Positions 35,635-44,886 of a DNA stretch of 64,000 bases are shown piece after piece. The notes beneath the pieces are model-generated. The model made no database searches and was not told the DNA's origin. It saw only the letters and a list, made by a program, of their open reading frames with translations. Origin of the DNA: JBMNIZ01 sp050951405 (GTDB taxonomy: Bacteria; Bacillota; DULZ01). The stretch lies in the NCBI GenBank assembly GCA_050951405.1, contig JBMNIZ010000012.1:124001-188000 (forward strand), written 5' to 3'. Each line of letters starts with the position of its first letter. The stretch's first letter is position 1. The position numbers and the translations under genes were made by a program.

Positions 35635-35663
35635 ATTATACAAAAACACAAAAATGATGTCAA
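35635..35663 (-). promoter_or_regulatory. Consensus sigma-A promoter of alaS
   Basis: TTGACA-N17-TATAAT on the minus strand. The 20-bp ISNCY target duplication starts at the last base of the -35 box, so the promoter itself was kept. Confidence 0.82.
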
Positions 35664-35682
35664 ATAATCCCTGATCCATCTT
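35663..35682. repeat. 20-bp target-site duplication of ISNCY, left copy
   Basis: It is identical to 38505-38524 next to the right end of the ISNCY element. Target repeats of roughly 20-30 bp are known for the IS1202 group of ISNCY. Confidence 0.85.
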
Positions 35683-35689
35683 GTTGTTA

Positions 35690-36905
35690 GGGGAATTGCA
35701 AGTTTAATTGTCACCCATATTTTGGCATCCTCTGATTATACTGCCATCTTTGCCATCTCATTGGCAGATTTATATCCATGAATTTTTCTTGGGTAATTAT
35801 TCATCCAGTTCTCAATTCGCCTAATATCTTTCTGTTTAAGCTTGCTGATATCTGTGCCCTTTGGAATAAACCGACGTATTAGCTTATTAGCATTTTCATT
35901 GGACCCACGTTCCCATGCGCTGAATGGGTGAGCATAATAGATTTTAGTCCGATGAGTGCCCGGCTTTCTGATTGAACTCTCTAATTCTACACTATTAAGA
36001 AACTCGCTTCCGTTATCTACCGTAATGGTTTTGAACACTTCTGAAAAGCGTGCTCCGTACTCTCTTTCAAGCCTATCCAGCGTTTTCTTCACTGATTTCT
36101 GTGTCTTTTCCGGCATCTTTCGGATAATCTCTTTTCTAAACTTGCGTTCTGTTAGAACTAAGAGTGCGGCTTTGCCTTTCCCTTTGCCGCTTACAACACA
36201 ATCCATCTCCCAATGGCCGGCTTCTTCACGAGTATTAGCTGCCGCAGGTCTTTCTTCAATGCTTCTGCCTTTTAGATTGTTGTGGGCAACTCGTACTCTC
36301 TTATGGCGATTTTTTTTAGGTACTCGTTTTACTGGAAGGTTTTTATTTGTTATATTTGCAAATACTTCTTTGTCGATATAGTTATAGAGCGTTTTTGTGC
36401 ATATACTAGTCTTAAATTTTAAGCCTTTTGCCCGGATTTCGCCAATGACTGCGTCAGGGGTATATCCCTCTTTGATAATTTTTTTTCAATGTAATCGGCT
36501 AGTTTATGGTCATGACCGATCTTTAAGCATGCTCCCTTATTAGCAGCTCTCTCGCGGTATATTCGCTCTGCTGTATCTGCACAGTATCTATCAACATAAA
36601 CCAGGTCGCTTCTCAGCATCCTGACAGTTCCACGGGCAATCTCACGTTCGATGGTTCGCTTATGCTTGCCTAACAGCTTTGCTATCTCGCTGGGTGACTT
36701 CTTCTCCTTTAGAAGAATTTCAATCTGATAGCGTTCTTTTACAGTGATGTGTTTAAAACGGCGGGAAGTCGTGGTACAATTGAGTTGACTCATGTGCTTT
36801 GCCTCCTTTATGTTTTTAAGCGTAGTTACCTTAAACATATCAGAGGTTTAGCCATGAGTCTCTATTTTTATTAATTAAATGCGGCAATTAATTTTACAAC
36901 TTACC
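35690..36905 (-). mobile_element. IS30-family element, copy 1
   Basis: Ends set by comparison with the second copy: GGTAAGTTGTAAAATTAATTG at one side and GGGGAATTGCAAGTTTAATTG at the other form a related inverted repeat of about 23 bp. It lies in the left tip of the ISNCY element, whose first bases GTTGTTA are repeated on both sides of it. Confidence 0.85.
35736..36793 (-). pseudogene. IS30 family transposase, copy 1, frameshifted
   Basis: The enzyme would have about 352 residues, starting MSQLNCTTTSRRFKHITVKERYQIE behind AGGAGG, with a helix-turn-helix (KSPSEIAKLLGKHKRTIEREIARG) and an rve core (EMDCVVSGKGKGKAALLVLTERK, ITVDNGSEFLN and YYAHPFSAWERGSNENANKLIRRF with the DDE residues). A one-base loss in an A-run after DYIEKK (near 36480) breaks the frame. 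Copy 2 has the right base here. Confidence 0.88.
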
Positions 36906-36988
36906 CTGGGTGTTGTTATCTTATGATAATGTCATCTTGTTAATTATCTTGATAAAATGTCACTATGGATAACGAGGTGTATTATCTT

Positions 36989-38311
36989 ATGTCCCAAAAA
37001 CAACTTAATAGGTTTTTAGTAATTACCAAACTCATCGAAGGGCATATCACAGTCAAAGAAGCATCTGAGAGCCTTGGACTTTGCGAAAGACAAATACTCC
37101 GCCTCAAGAAAGGAGTGCAAGAACAGGGGGCGTCTTTCCTAGTCCATAAAAACAAAGGCAAAAAACCTTATCATGCCATCCCGGATCAAACTGCCCAGAC
37201 AATTATTAACCTTAAAAAGTCAGATACCTACAAAAACGCTAATTTCTTGCACTTTCAGGAAATGCTGGCAGAGCATGAACAAATTAATATCAGCTATTCA
37301 GCGCTTTACAAGCTGCTAAAGAAGTCGGGCTTTGAAAGCCCGAAAAAACGTAGGAGGTTTAAGCCCCATCGCACTAGAAAGCGTAAACCCCAGGAAGGGC
37401 TTTTAATCCAGATGGATGCTACGCCCTATGAATGGTTTGGTACCAGCGAAAAGTTTAGCCTGCATGGTGGTATTGATGATGCTACAGGCAAAGTGGTAGC
37501 CTTATACCTGGCTAAGAATGAATGCCTCCAGGGGTACTTTGAAGTTATGCGCTTTATGTTTGAAAATTTCGGCATCCCGGTTAGTATCTATTCCGACAGC
37601 CATACCATTTTCAAATCACCTTTAAAGGATAAACTGTCTATTGAAGAACAGTTGGCAGGTAAAAGAACAAAACCAACCCAGTTTGGCCGTGCTATGGAAG
37701 AGATGGGTGTAACCATTATTACCGCACGTTCACCTCAAGCAAAGGGCCGTGTGGAACGTCTGTGGGAAACGCTGCAAAGTAGACTGCCGGTCGAGTTTAA
37801 GCGTAACAACATCAACACTTTGGATGAGGCTAATGCCTTTTTAGCAAAGTACATATACAAGTTTAATAAGCGGTTTGCGGTAGAGCATGAAAATACCGAA
37901 TGTGCTTTCAGACCCGTACCTTCAAACCTGTGCATAGACCACATCCTTTGCATCGTTAAGCAGCGTACATTTGACAATGGTGGAGTATTTTCCTTTTACA
38001 GTAAACATTTTAAGATTATTCAGTCCAAGGAACTTCCTCCACTACCCAAAAGTGCCCGCATAGATGTGCTTACTAGCCCTCATTTCGGTATTAAAGTGGC
38101 CTATAAGGGTGCTATATACGATACAATGCCGTTCGTTAAGTCAAAGAAGATACAGGACAAGGCTCCTGCAAAAGAGAGAAAGAAATGGTCACCACCGGAC
38201 AGCCATTACTACAAGTACGGTCATAGACTTGTGAAAAAACTGGCCTTTACCGAAAGTGATCAAGAAATACTCGCGATGCTCGAAGAAATATTTCTCTCAA
38301 AAATGGCTTAA
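36989..38311 (+). CDS. ISNCY family transposase
   Basis: A 440-residue protein from the ATG behind GAGGTG (an ATG 24 bp earlier lacks a binding site). It has an N-terminal helix-turn-helix (GHITVKEASESLGLCERQILRLKKG) and an rve-type core: LLIQMDATPYEWFG (first Asp), SIYSDSHTIF (second Asp) and SPQAKGRVERLWETLQSRLP (Glu). Intact. Confidence 0.9.
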   Translation: MSQKQLNRFLVITKLIEGHITVKEASESLGLCERQILRLKKGVQEQGASFLVHKNKGKKPYHAIPDQTAQTIINLKKSDTYKNANFLHFQEMLAEHEQINISYSALYKLLKKSGFESPKKRRRFKPHRTRKRKPQEGLLIQMDATPYEWFGTSEKFSLHGGIDDATGKVVALYLAKNECLQGYFEVMRFMFENFGIPVSIYSDSHTIFKSPLKDKLSIEEQLAGKRTKPTQFGRAMEEMGVTIITARSPQAKGRVERLWETLQSRLPVEFKRNNINTLDEANAFLAKYIYKFNKRFAVEHENTECAFRPVPSNLCIDHILCIVKQRTFDNGGVFSFYSKHFKIIQSKELPPLPKSARIDVLTSPHFGIKVAYKGAIYDTMPFVKSKKIQDKAPAKERKKWSPPDSHYYKYGHRLVKKLAFTESDQEILAMLEEIFLSKMA

Positions 38312-38331
38312 AACACGTTGTTTTAACCTGG

Positions 38332-38442
38332 CTAACTATTACTCTGCTGGCTGCCTGGCAACGTCAAGGGCGAGCTTTAGCGAGTTCATCTTGACCCTTG
38401 ACGTTGCCAGACAGCCAGCTATCATCCCAATAGCCAGGTTAA
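38332..38442. repeat. Long imperfect inverted repeat in the tail of the ISNCY element
   Basis: The outer arms TTAACCTGGCTA / TAGCCAGGTTAA and inner arms CTGGCTG..CTGGCAACGTC / GACGTTGCCAG..CAGCCAG fold into a stem of over 35 pairs around a loop of some 25 bases. It lies between the transposase stop and the right end, and is likely a transcription barrier or a structure of the IS. Confidence 0.75.
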
Positions 38443-38504
38443 AGATGACATTTTCTAACGATAATTAACTATCTTTTGGGGTGACATTTTCATAAGTTAT
38501 TGAC

Positions 38505-38524
38505 AATAATCCCTGATCCATCTT
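38505..38524. repeat. 20-bp target-site duplication of ISNCY, right copy
   Basis: It is identical to 35663-35682. It joins directly to the sequence before the MoaD-like gene. Confidence 0.85.
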
Positions 38525-38571
38525 CTCCAGAAATACGAAGCAATCGATTGAAATCCTGCTCATTTGCCCCC

Positions 38572-38847
38572 TTATCCTCCAAAAGGAGGAGCGATCCAGA
38601 CCAGTTGGTCCCCGTCAAATAGGAGCATCTTTTTCTCCCTTTCCCAATCAACTCGCATCTTATTCACCAGAATGAGATGATCACCATGATCGGCTGAAAC
38701 AAGGTTTAGATCTTCACCTAATTTTTTTGATATTTCCTTCAGGAAATCTTCCAGGGTGATGTCCTGCACAGGAAGTACCAACTTTCCTTCGATATTAAAG
38801 GAGCCTTCTGCTGAATAAGTTTTCAGGCTATAGTAAAAACATGCCAT
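38572..38847 (-). CDS. MoaD/ThiS-family sulfur-carrier protein
   Basis: The 91-residue protein ends in PPFGG, the double Gly needed for thiocarboxylate formation, and has the beta-grasp pattern DITLEDFLKEISKKLG and LILVNKMRVDWE. It follows an aldehyde:ferredoxin oxidoreductase gene by 15 bp. MoaD-like proteins beside such enzymes are thought to supply sulfur for the tungsten pterin cofactor. Confidence 0.85.
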   Translation of the reverse strand: MACFYYSLKTYSAEGSFNIEGKLVLPVQDITLEDFLKEISKKLGEDLNLVSADHGDHLILVNKMRVDWEREKKMLLFDGDQLVWIAPPFGG

Positions 38848-38862
38848 CTTCTCTGATACTCC

Positions 38863-40812
38863 TTACAGCAAAATACTGATGCCCAATTCCCGACAGCGGT
38901 TTTGGGCAGGTACGCCATTTTCATCCCAGCCCAAAGCCTGGTAATACTCCTGCCTCATAGTTTCAAGATCTATGGTAATACCAGCTGTAGGACCCAACAG
39001 CAGAGGAGGCTTGCCTTGGCTTCGCTCCGGTAAAGAGATGAGGACCGGAGAGATCCCTTCTCTTAAATTGAATAACTGCCTCATAATCAGAATCCTCTCT
39101 CCTATTTCCATGAGCTCTTCTTCGGTCATAGCCCAACCGGTGGCGGCATTGATCATGCCCTCATAAGGCAGAGTCCCTAAAAATTTGGAGAAATTACACA
39201 AGCCAAGACAATTTAATATCTGGAACTGTTTGGCAAAAAAGGCTTGCCTTTCACCTTTACCGCTGTATTGATATTTTTTTAGTTTTTTTAATTTAAAGCG
39301 GCCGAAAAGGGGTTCTGTCGATAGGTCCGGGTGGTTATTGGCTCCGGCCGTATGCCGGCCCGGGGTGGCATCAACCACATAGGTGATACCATAGGAGGGC
39401 TGAAATCTGGGATCATGCATGGGCAGCTCTTGCCCTCCAGCATGGATGGCATACTCCCCATTGCCAAGTCCCAATTTTTCCGCAGCCCTGGCCACTCCGT
39501 CAGCCAGGATCTCCCCTAAACCCCGCCGGCATGCTATATCATTAATTAGCTGGAGAGCAGCATCCACATTTCCCCAGGTCAGGGGCAGTCCTCCCGTATC
39601 TTCGGCGGTAATAACGCCTCTTTCATAGCATTCCATGGCAAATGCTACGACTGCGCCGGTGGATATGGTATCCAGGCCCAGTCGGTTGCATAAATCATTG
39701 GCCTTAATAATGGCTTCGTAGTTATCATTGAGAATGTTGCTGCCAAAAGCGGCAGCTGTCTCGTATTCAGGCCGGTGACTTAGTTTGGTGGCATACCTTC
39801 CGTCTCGAACCGATACCAGGGCCCCACAGCCGAGAGGACAATTTGCACATCTATATTTTCCGGTGACATAAGGTTCAGTAGATTTGTCGCTGATCTTGCT
39901 GGAATATTTCCAAGGAAAGTCGATGATGCCTATACCTTTCCAATTTTTAACCGGCGCATCCCCGCTTTCCACCGAGATCGCAGTGGCAGCTCCGGTTCCA
40001 TGTTCTCTTAATGAACTGACGATCATCTTAACCGTCGGATTAAAATCAATTTTATTGCGCAGCAGGGAAGGCAAAACCCATTGCTTTACAGCATCTCCGA
40101 CAACTTTTTCTATCCGGTGGAGTTTAAATTGAAGGGGCAAGGCAATAGATTTGTTCACCTGGCTGAGAAGAGCAGGATCTGCCACCGGCACTTTTTTTCT
40201 GCCCCGGACTGCCACAGCTTTTAGCTTTTTGGCACCCATTACGGCTCCCAAACCCGAACGGGCGGCAGTACGGCCTTTTTCATGAAAAATCCCTGCAATC
40301 AGCGCCAGATTTTCTCCTCCAGGCCCGATGGAAGCTATTTGGGTGCCGGGGCCTAACTCAGCCGTCAACCGGTCTTCCGTTTCGTAGGTATCCAATCCCC
40401 ATAAGTGCTCTGCGCTCTTAATTTTCACTGTGCTCTCCGTAACATAAATGCAAACGGGTTTAGGGGAACAGCCGCGAATAAAAATACCGTCATAACCGGT
40501 AGCCTTTATAGCTGGAGACAAGCTGCCTCCACAGTTGGCATCCCCCCATCCCCCTGTTAAAGGTGATTTGCCCACAACCATATACCGACCCGAAAAAAAA
40601 GCTCTGGTGCCGGACAATAAACCGGGAGTAAAGGCTAGAATATTGTTGGGGCCGAAGGGATCCGCTCCGGCCGGCTGATTGTCGCAAAGTATTTTTAAGC
40701 CCAATCCATATCCACCCAAATACTGCCGAAAAACATCCGGTGAAAGCTCCTCCACGCGGCTGGTAAAACCATCTAGATCAATCCATAGAATTTTACCCCA
40801 ATAGGCAGCCAA
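38863..40812 (-). CDS. Aldehyde:ferredoxin oxidoreductase (tungsten enzyme)
   Basis: The 649-residue protein starts at TTG behind GGGGAG, giving AAYWGKILWIDLDG, the usual AOR opening; an ATG 57 bp upstream adds unrelated residues. Domain 1 (about 1-200) includes GYGLGLKIL and FFSGRYMVVGKSPLTGGWGDANCGG. The iron-sulfur cysteines are in RCANCPLGCG and later ILNCLGLCNF. AOR oxidises aldehydes to acids with ferredoxin. It lies beside a ThDP enzyme and acyl-CoA enzymes, which suggests it takes an aldehyde from that route. Confidence 0.93.
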   Translation of the reverse strand: MAAYWGKILWIDLDGFTSRVEELSPDVFRQYLGGYGLGLKILCDNQPAGADPFGPNNILAFTPGLLSGTRAFFSGRYMVVGKSPLTGGWGDANCGGSLSPAIKATGYDGIFIRGCSPKPVCIYVTESTVKIKSAEHLWGLDTYETEDRLTAELGPGTQIASIGPGGENLALIAGIFHEKGRTAARSGLGAVMGAKKLKAVAVRGRKKVPVADPALLSQVNKSIALPLQFKLHRIEKVVGDAVKQWVLPSLLRNKIDFNPTVKMIVSSLREHGTGAATAISVESGDAPVKNWKGIGIIDFPWKYSSKISDKSTEPYVTGKYRCANCPLGCGALVSVRDGRYATKLSHRPEYETAAAFGSNILNDNYEAIIKANDLCNRLGLDTISTGAVVAFAMECYERGVITAEDTGGLPLTWGNVDAALQLINDIACRRGLGEILADGVARAAEKLGLGNGEYAIHAGGQELPMHDPRFQPSYGITYVVDATPGRHTAGANNHPDLSTEPLFGRFKLKKLKKYQYSGKGERQAFFAKQFQILNCLGLCNFSKFLGTLPYEGMINAATGWAMTEEELMEIGERILIMRQLFNLREGISPVLISLPERSQGKPPLLLGPTAGITIDLETMRQEYYQALGWDENGVPAQNRCRELGISILL

Positions 40813-40893
40813 GATGCTCTCCCCTCCCCTCCAGAAAATAAGCCATGGCCCGAGGAGCCCCTCAACCATGGCAAAACAAGCTGCAACAAGATA

Positions 40894-42564
40894 TTAAGCT
40901 GAGGGAGGGCCCACATTCACATCGGTCACCACATTGACGCAGGCCGGTTTGCCCGATGCTAACGCCCTGTCCAGTGCTTCCGCCGATATCCTGGGGTCTG
41001 GTCACAAATTCCCCGTGACCACCAAAGACTTCCACAATTTTTTCATACCTTACGAGACATAAATCCAAACCGATAAATTCTTTATCAGAGGAACTTTTGC
41101 TGGCTTCACTTCTTTTGATCATTCCCCAGCACCGGTCATTTAAGATGACTGTGGTAAACGGTATGTTGTAGCGCATGGCTGTGTCGTACTCCATGGCGCC
41201 ATAGCCAAAGGCACCGTCGCCGGTGAGCAGAAGTAACCTTTCTTATCCGGGTGGGCCAGTTTGGCAGCCATAGCATAAGGGATACCCACACCCAGAGGCC
41301 CAAAACTGGTGCCGGCAATACTCAGGTATTGACCGGGGCCGGCGGCAGGTATCACCAAATTGCCCCATTTGGCTGCATCCCCACCATCAATAACCACAAT
41401 GGTCTCCTGATCCACCCTATTGGCAATTTCAGAGACAAGACGCATCGGATTGATGGGTTCATCCTGGGAAGAAGCCATGGGAGCAAATAACGATCATCAT
41501 GTTCTCATTCATCATCTGGATGAATTCAACCCACTCCGGATACTCTGTTTTCTCAATGGCATCGGTGAGCTGCCTCAGCACATTTTTGGCGTCTCCCACT
41601 ATTCCCACGTCAATATCCAGCTGGTTGGTCAATTCAGCGGGGTCAATATCCACTCTGATAATCTTGTGAGCAGTGGATAAAGACTTTTTTGTCCAGCGTA
41701 TACCCCGGTCTGGTCCCGACAATAATCACGCAATCCGCCTCTGAAAGGGCAGCATTGAACAGGGGATGCATGTGTGCCGCAATACCCATGTGCAGAGGGA
41801 TGGCTATCGGGAACCGTTCCCCTGGCGGCATTTCGGGTAAATAAGGGTATCCCGGACTTTTCCACAAAATCCTTCAGCTCTTTTTGGGCCTGGGACCACC
41901 ATACTCCTCACCTCCGGCCACCACCAGGGGTTTCTCCGCCTTTCTCGATCAGCTCCACCGCCGCCTTGAATGTCTTCCGGACAGCCCATCGCAGTGCTTG
42001 CAGTCCGGTAAATATTCTGGAATTCCACCTGTAGCGGCATCCACTTTGGCCTCCATGATATCCCTGGGGATTTCCAGGTATACCGGCCCCGGACTGCCGG
42101 TGGCGGCATAAGAAATAGCCCTCCCCACATACTCGGGTATCCGCTGGGGCTTCCAGCACCGACCCGGGCGTGCCTGGTCATCTGCTTTACCATCAGGTCG
42201 ATCTGATTAAAATCCTGCAAGGCGTTCCGATCGTTTTCAGTCACCCGGGCCTTTCCCCGCCAGGCACAAGTACGGGAATACCCCCTCGATCAGAGTTGGC
42301 CAAGTCCTGTAATCAGAGTTGGTAAAACCCGGGCCCTGCCGTGCCCGTGCATACTCCCACTTGCCCTGTGGCCAAGGCCCATCCTTCCGCCATGAAAGCC
42401 GCGGTCATCTCGTGCCGGACTCCGATATATTTAATGCCCCTGTCTTCACAGCCCTCGATCAAGGGGTAAATATGTCCCCCGGGCAAGCCAAAGATGTACC
42501 TGATCCCTTCTTTTTTAAGCACTTCCGCAGCAAATTCTCCCCCGTTATATTCCTGACTGGACAT
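40894..42564 (-). pseudogene. ThDP-dependent enzyme (acetolactate synthase / 2-hydroxyacyl-CoA lyase-like), frame broken many times
   Basis: The total length (about 556 codons) fits one ThDP enzyme. The N-terminus reads EVLKKEGIRYIFGLPGGHIYPLI and VRHEMTAAFMAEGWA with the catalytic Glu; further on come LVLAGKARVTENDRNAL, and near the end EYDTAMRYNIPFTTVILNDRCWGMIK and a C-terminus ending NVGPPSA. The parts lie in different frames, mostly because of one extra base each, often in short runs (for example TTT-T-ACC and AAA-G-GCC near 42.2-42.3 kb). Substrate is not clear; acetolactate, oxalyl-CoA and 2-hydroxyacyl-CoA enzymes look alike. Confidence 0.75.
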
Positions 42565-42584
42565 ATAATCGCCACCTCCATTTG

Positions 42585-43526
42585 TTAATCAACCTTATCC
42601 GCCATTGCTTTTTTCCATAGTATCAATTGCTCAAGAAGTACCTTCGTCCTTTTCTCCAAAGCCTTTTGACCGGCCTCATCTGAATAATCAAAGAAGCCCC
42701 GACCAGTTTTCACGCCCAGTTCACCTTTTTCAATTTTATCGGCAATTATGGCCGGTATATCAGTGCCGCTGTAGAGGTCTTGACAGATAAAATTATAGGC
42801 CATGGCAACCGTATCCAGGCCGATATAATCCATGGTATCAAAGAGTCCCTGCCAGGCCTGTTTAAAGCCAATTCCCACTTTCACTGCCGTATCAACATCT
42901 TCCGGCTTGACTATTCCCGCACTCACTAGGGCCAGTGCTTCTCGGATCATGGCGATTTGGAGGCGGTTCACTAAAAAACCCATTTTATACCCGTTAAGAA
43001 CAATTGGTTTTTTGCCGCATGCCTCCAGTTTTTCCTTCAGCCAGTCCACGGCTTTTTCATCAGTCTGCTCATTTTTCACCAGCTCCACCAGAGGTATTAT
43101 TTCCGGAGGATTAAAGTAATGGCAAATAAAGAATTTATCAGGCCTAAAATGGGGAAACATATCAGGAAGAGGTAGTGAAGAGGTATTGCTGACAATAATT
43201 GTGTCTTTGGCACAATACTTATCCAGTTGGCTATAAACCTTTTCTTTCACCTGGGGGTTTTCCGATACAGCTTCGATGACAAGTTGTGCGCCTTCTACCG
43301 CTTTTTCCAAAGAGGTTGTAGTGTTCAGAAAAGATAAATATTGATCAACATCTTTCTCTAACAAGCTTTTATCTCGCATTAATGCCAAGCTTTTTCTGAT
43401 AGATGCCCTGGCCCTGCTCAAGGCCTTTTCGTCAATGTCACAAAGATCAATCCGGTAACCAGCCTGAAGCCAGGATTGGACAATTCCTGGACCCATGACT
43501 CCCGCTCCGATGACTGAAACTTTCAT
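42585..43526 (-). CDS. 3-hydroxyacyl-CoA dehydrogenase (3-hydroxybutyryl-CoA type)
   Basis: An NAD enzyme of 313 residues, started at MKVSVIGAGVMGPGIVQSW, where the Rossmann motif is visible; the upstream ATG adds ten residues without support. Catalytic parts are VSNTSSLPL, FFICHYFNPPEIIPLVEL with His, and GFLVNRLQIAMIREAL. It is 20 bp before the ThDP gene. Possible partner in fatty acid, butyrate or hydroxyisobutyrate conversion. Confidence 0.9.
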   Translation of the reverse strand: MKVSVIGAGVMGPGIVQSWLQAGYRIDLCDIDEKALSRARASIRKSLALMRDKSLLEKDVDQYLSFLNTTTSLEKAVEGAQLVIEAVSENPQVKEKVYSQLDKYCAKDTIIVSNTSSLPLPDMFPHFRPDKFFICHYFNPPEIIPLVELVKNEQTDEKAVDWLKEKLEACGKKPIVLNGYKMGFLVNRLQIAMIREALALVSAGIVKPEDVDTAVKVGIGFKQAWQGLFDTMDYIGLDTVAMAYNFICQDLYSGTDIPAIIADKIEKGELGVKTGRGFFDYSDEAGQKALEKRTKVLLEQLILWKKAMADKVD

Positions 43527-43563
43527 TTTTAATCGTCCCTTTCCTTTTGCTATCAAACTTGAC

Positions 43564-43875
43564 TTATCCCAAGATAGCCTGAAGCTTCAATGCCAATTGC
43601 ATATCTCCTTTGATCTTCAATTTGCCGGTGATAAAGGCCAGGTTAGGATTAAGCTTGCCTTCCAGGATTTGAGCAAAATTATCAGTGCTGACAGTCAAAG
43701 TAATATCGGCATCCTCATTGATACCTTCACCAAAGCTGGCTTTCCCATCGATAAAACTAACAAAAAATTGCTTGCAGTCATCCCCGGTTAATTCAAATTG
43801 GTATACGCCGTTGATACCGGAAGTTTTTTGCGGATCCAATCTCTTTTCCAATTGTTTAATGGCTTCCTGTGACAT
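43564..43875 (-). CDS. SCP2 sterol-transfer family protein
   Basis: A 103-residue one-domain SCP2-like protein with QFELTGDDCKQFFVSFIDGKASFGEG, DADITLTVSTDNFAQIL and LNPNLAFITGKLKIKGDMQLALKL, the usual lipid-tunnel pattern. In bacteria such proteins often accompany acyl-CoA genes and are thought to carry fatty acyl groups. It lies between the SDR and the hydroxyacyl-CoA dehydrogenase genes. Confidence 0.88.
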   Translation of the reverse strand: MSQEAIKQLEKRLDPQKTSGINGVYQFELTGDDCKQFFVSFIDGKASFGEGINEDADITLTVSTDNFAQILEGKLNPNLAFITGKLKIKGDMQLALKLQAILG

Positions 43876-43975
43876 CTTTTCATTCCCCTCTATTTTTTTA
43901 TTAATTTAATTCACTGCCTGCATTCTCCCGATCTCAACTTAATTAAAGAGTTTCACCTCCTTGGATGGCAATGAA

Positions 43976-44791
43976 TTAAATTGCTTCCATTTCCTTTTTT
44001 AACCTACCAACCATGTTTTTTAAATAAAATCCGGGGCAAAATTTATAAATCCAGTAGGACAGTTTTGAGATGGTACTGGGTAATAGCAACCTCTTATTCT
44101 GGCAGGCTGCCTGGAAGATTGTTTCTGCCAGTTCTTCCGGTAATCCAACTCTCCCCAAATGCTGTCTGGGCCGGCCGGCTGGTTTTCCATCTCCCCCCAG
44201 GGCCCTTTGCTCAATACCGGTTTTAACGAAGGACGGGCAGACAATTATCACCTGCACTCCTTCATCCTTCAGCTCCGCGCGCAAGCTTTCGAAGAAACCA
44301 TGCAATGCGTGCTTACTGGCGGAATATCCGGTCCGGGCGATCAGGGGAGCAAATCCCGCTATACTGGACATAACAACGATCATCCCTTTATTTTCGATGA
44401 GGCTTTCCAGTGCGGCTTTAGTACAGTACAGAGCACCATAAAAGTTTACTTCCATAACTTTTTTTATTACTGCAGTATTGGTATGAATTAAAGCACTTCG
44501 ATGAGAAATGCCTGCATTGTTGCAAAGAAGGTCTATCCGGCCAAATTTAGACAAAGCGTAGTTTATTGCATCTTGACAGTTTTTTTCGCTGGTCACATCA
44601 CATGGATACGCTGCCAGCTCTACTCCGGCTTCCTCCAGCTCTTTCTTTAGTTCATGCAAGGCATGCTCATCAATATCCAAAGCTACTACTTTTGCTCCTC
44701 CTGCTGCGAAACGCTTACACAAAGCTTTGCCAATACCGCCGGCTGCCCCGGTAATCACTGCCACTTTGTCCTTAAAGTCCCTTTTAGCCAT
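43976..44791 (-). CDS. Short-chain dehydrogenase/reductase
   Basis: The 271-residue enzyme has TGAAGGIGKAL, CNNAGISH, MSSIAG with Ser and YSASKHAL with Tyr and Lys. After the core, the C-terminal tail (SKLSYWIYKFCPGFYLKNM) is hydrophobic and may touch membrane or lipid substrates. Substrate unknown. It is under the TetR-type regulator in the same direction. Confidence 0.88.
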   Translation of the reverse strand: MAKRDFKDKVAVITGAAGGIGKALCKRFAAGGAKVVALDIDEHALHELKKELEEAGVELAAYPCDVTSEKNCQDAINYALSKFGRIDLLCNNAGISHRSALIHTNTAVIKKVMEVNFYGALYCTKAALESLIENKGMIVVMSSIAGFAPLIARTGYSASKHALHGFFESLRAELKDEGVQVIIVCPSFVKTGIEQRALGGDGKPAGRPRQHLGRVGLPEELAETIFQAACQNKRLLLPSTISKLSYWIYKFCPGFYLKNMVGRLKKEMEAI

Positions 44792-44886
44792 CTCGTCACC
44801 TCAATAGGAAAGCTGCTAGCAATTCTTGTGGCGAAGATAGCAAACGAAAACCTCATTGAGGGCCATTTTCATTTTTGCCATTTCGG

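Larger units (their letters stand above)
36912..38504 (+). mobile_element. ISNCY-family element (IS1202 group)
   Basis: The left end GTTGTTATCTTATGATAATG and the reversed right end GTCAATAACTTATGAAAATG form an imperfect inverted repeat with about 19 of 25 matches. The true left tip (35683-35689) is cut off by the IS30 insertion. A 20-bp target repeat flanks the whole composite. Confidence 0.85.

Noticed and set aside
35736..36793. Programmed frameshifting in the IS30 transposase
   Set aside because: The shifts lie at different places in the two copies, and each copy is in frame where the other is not.
40894..42564. A set of small separate genes between the AOR and hydroxyacyl-CoA dehydrogenase genes
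   Set aside because: All fragments are consecutive parts of one ThDP enzyme in shifting frames.
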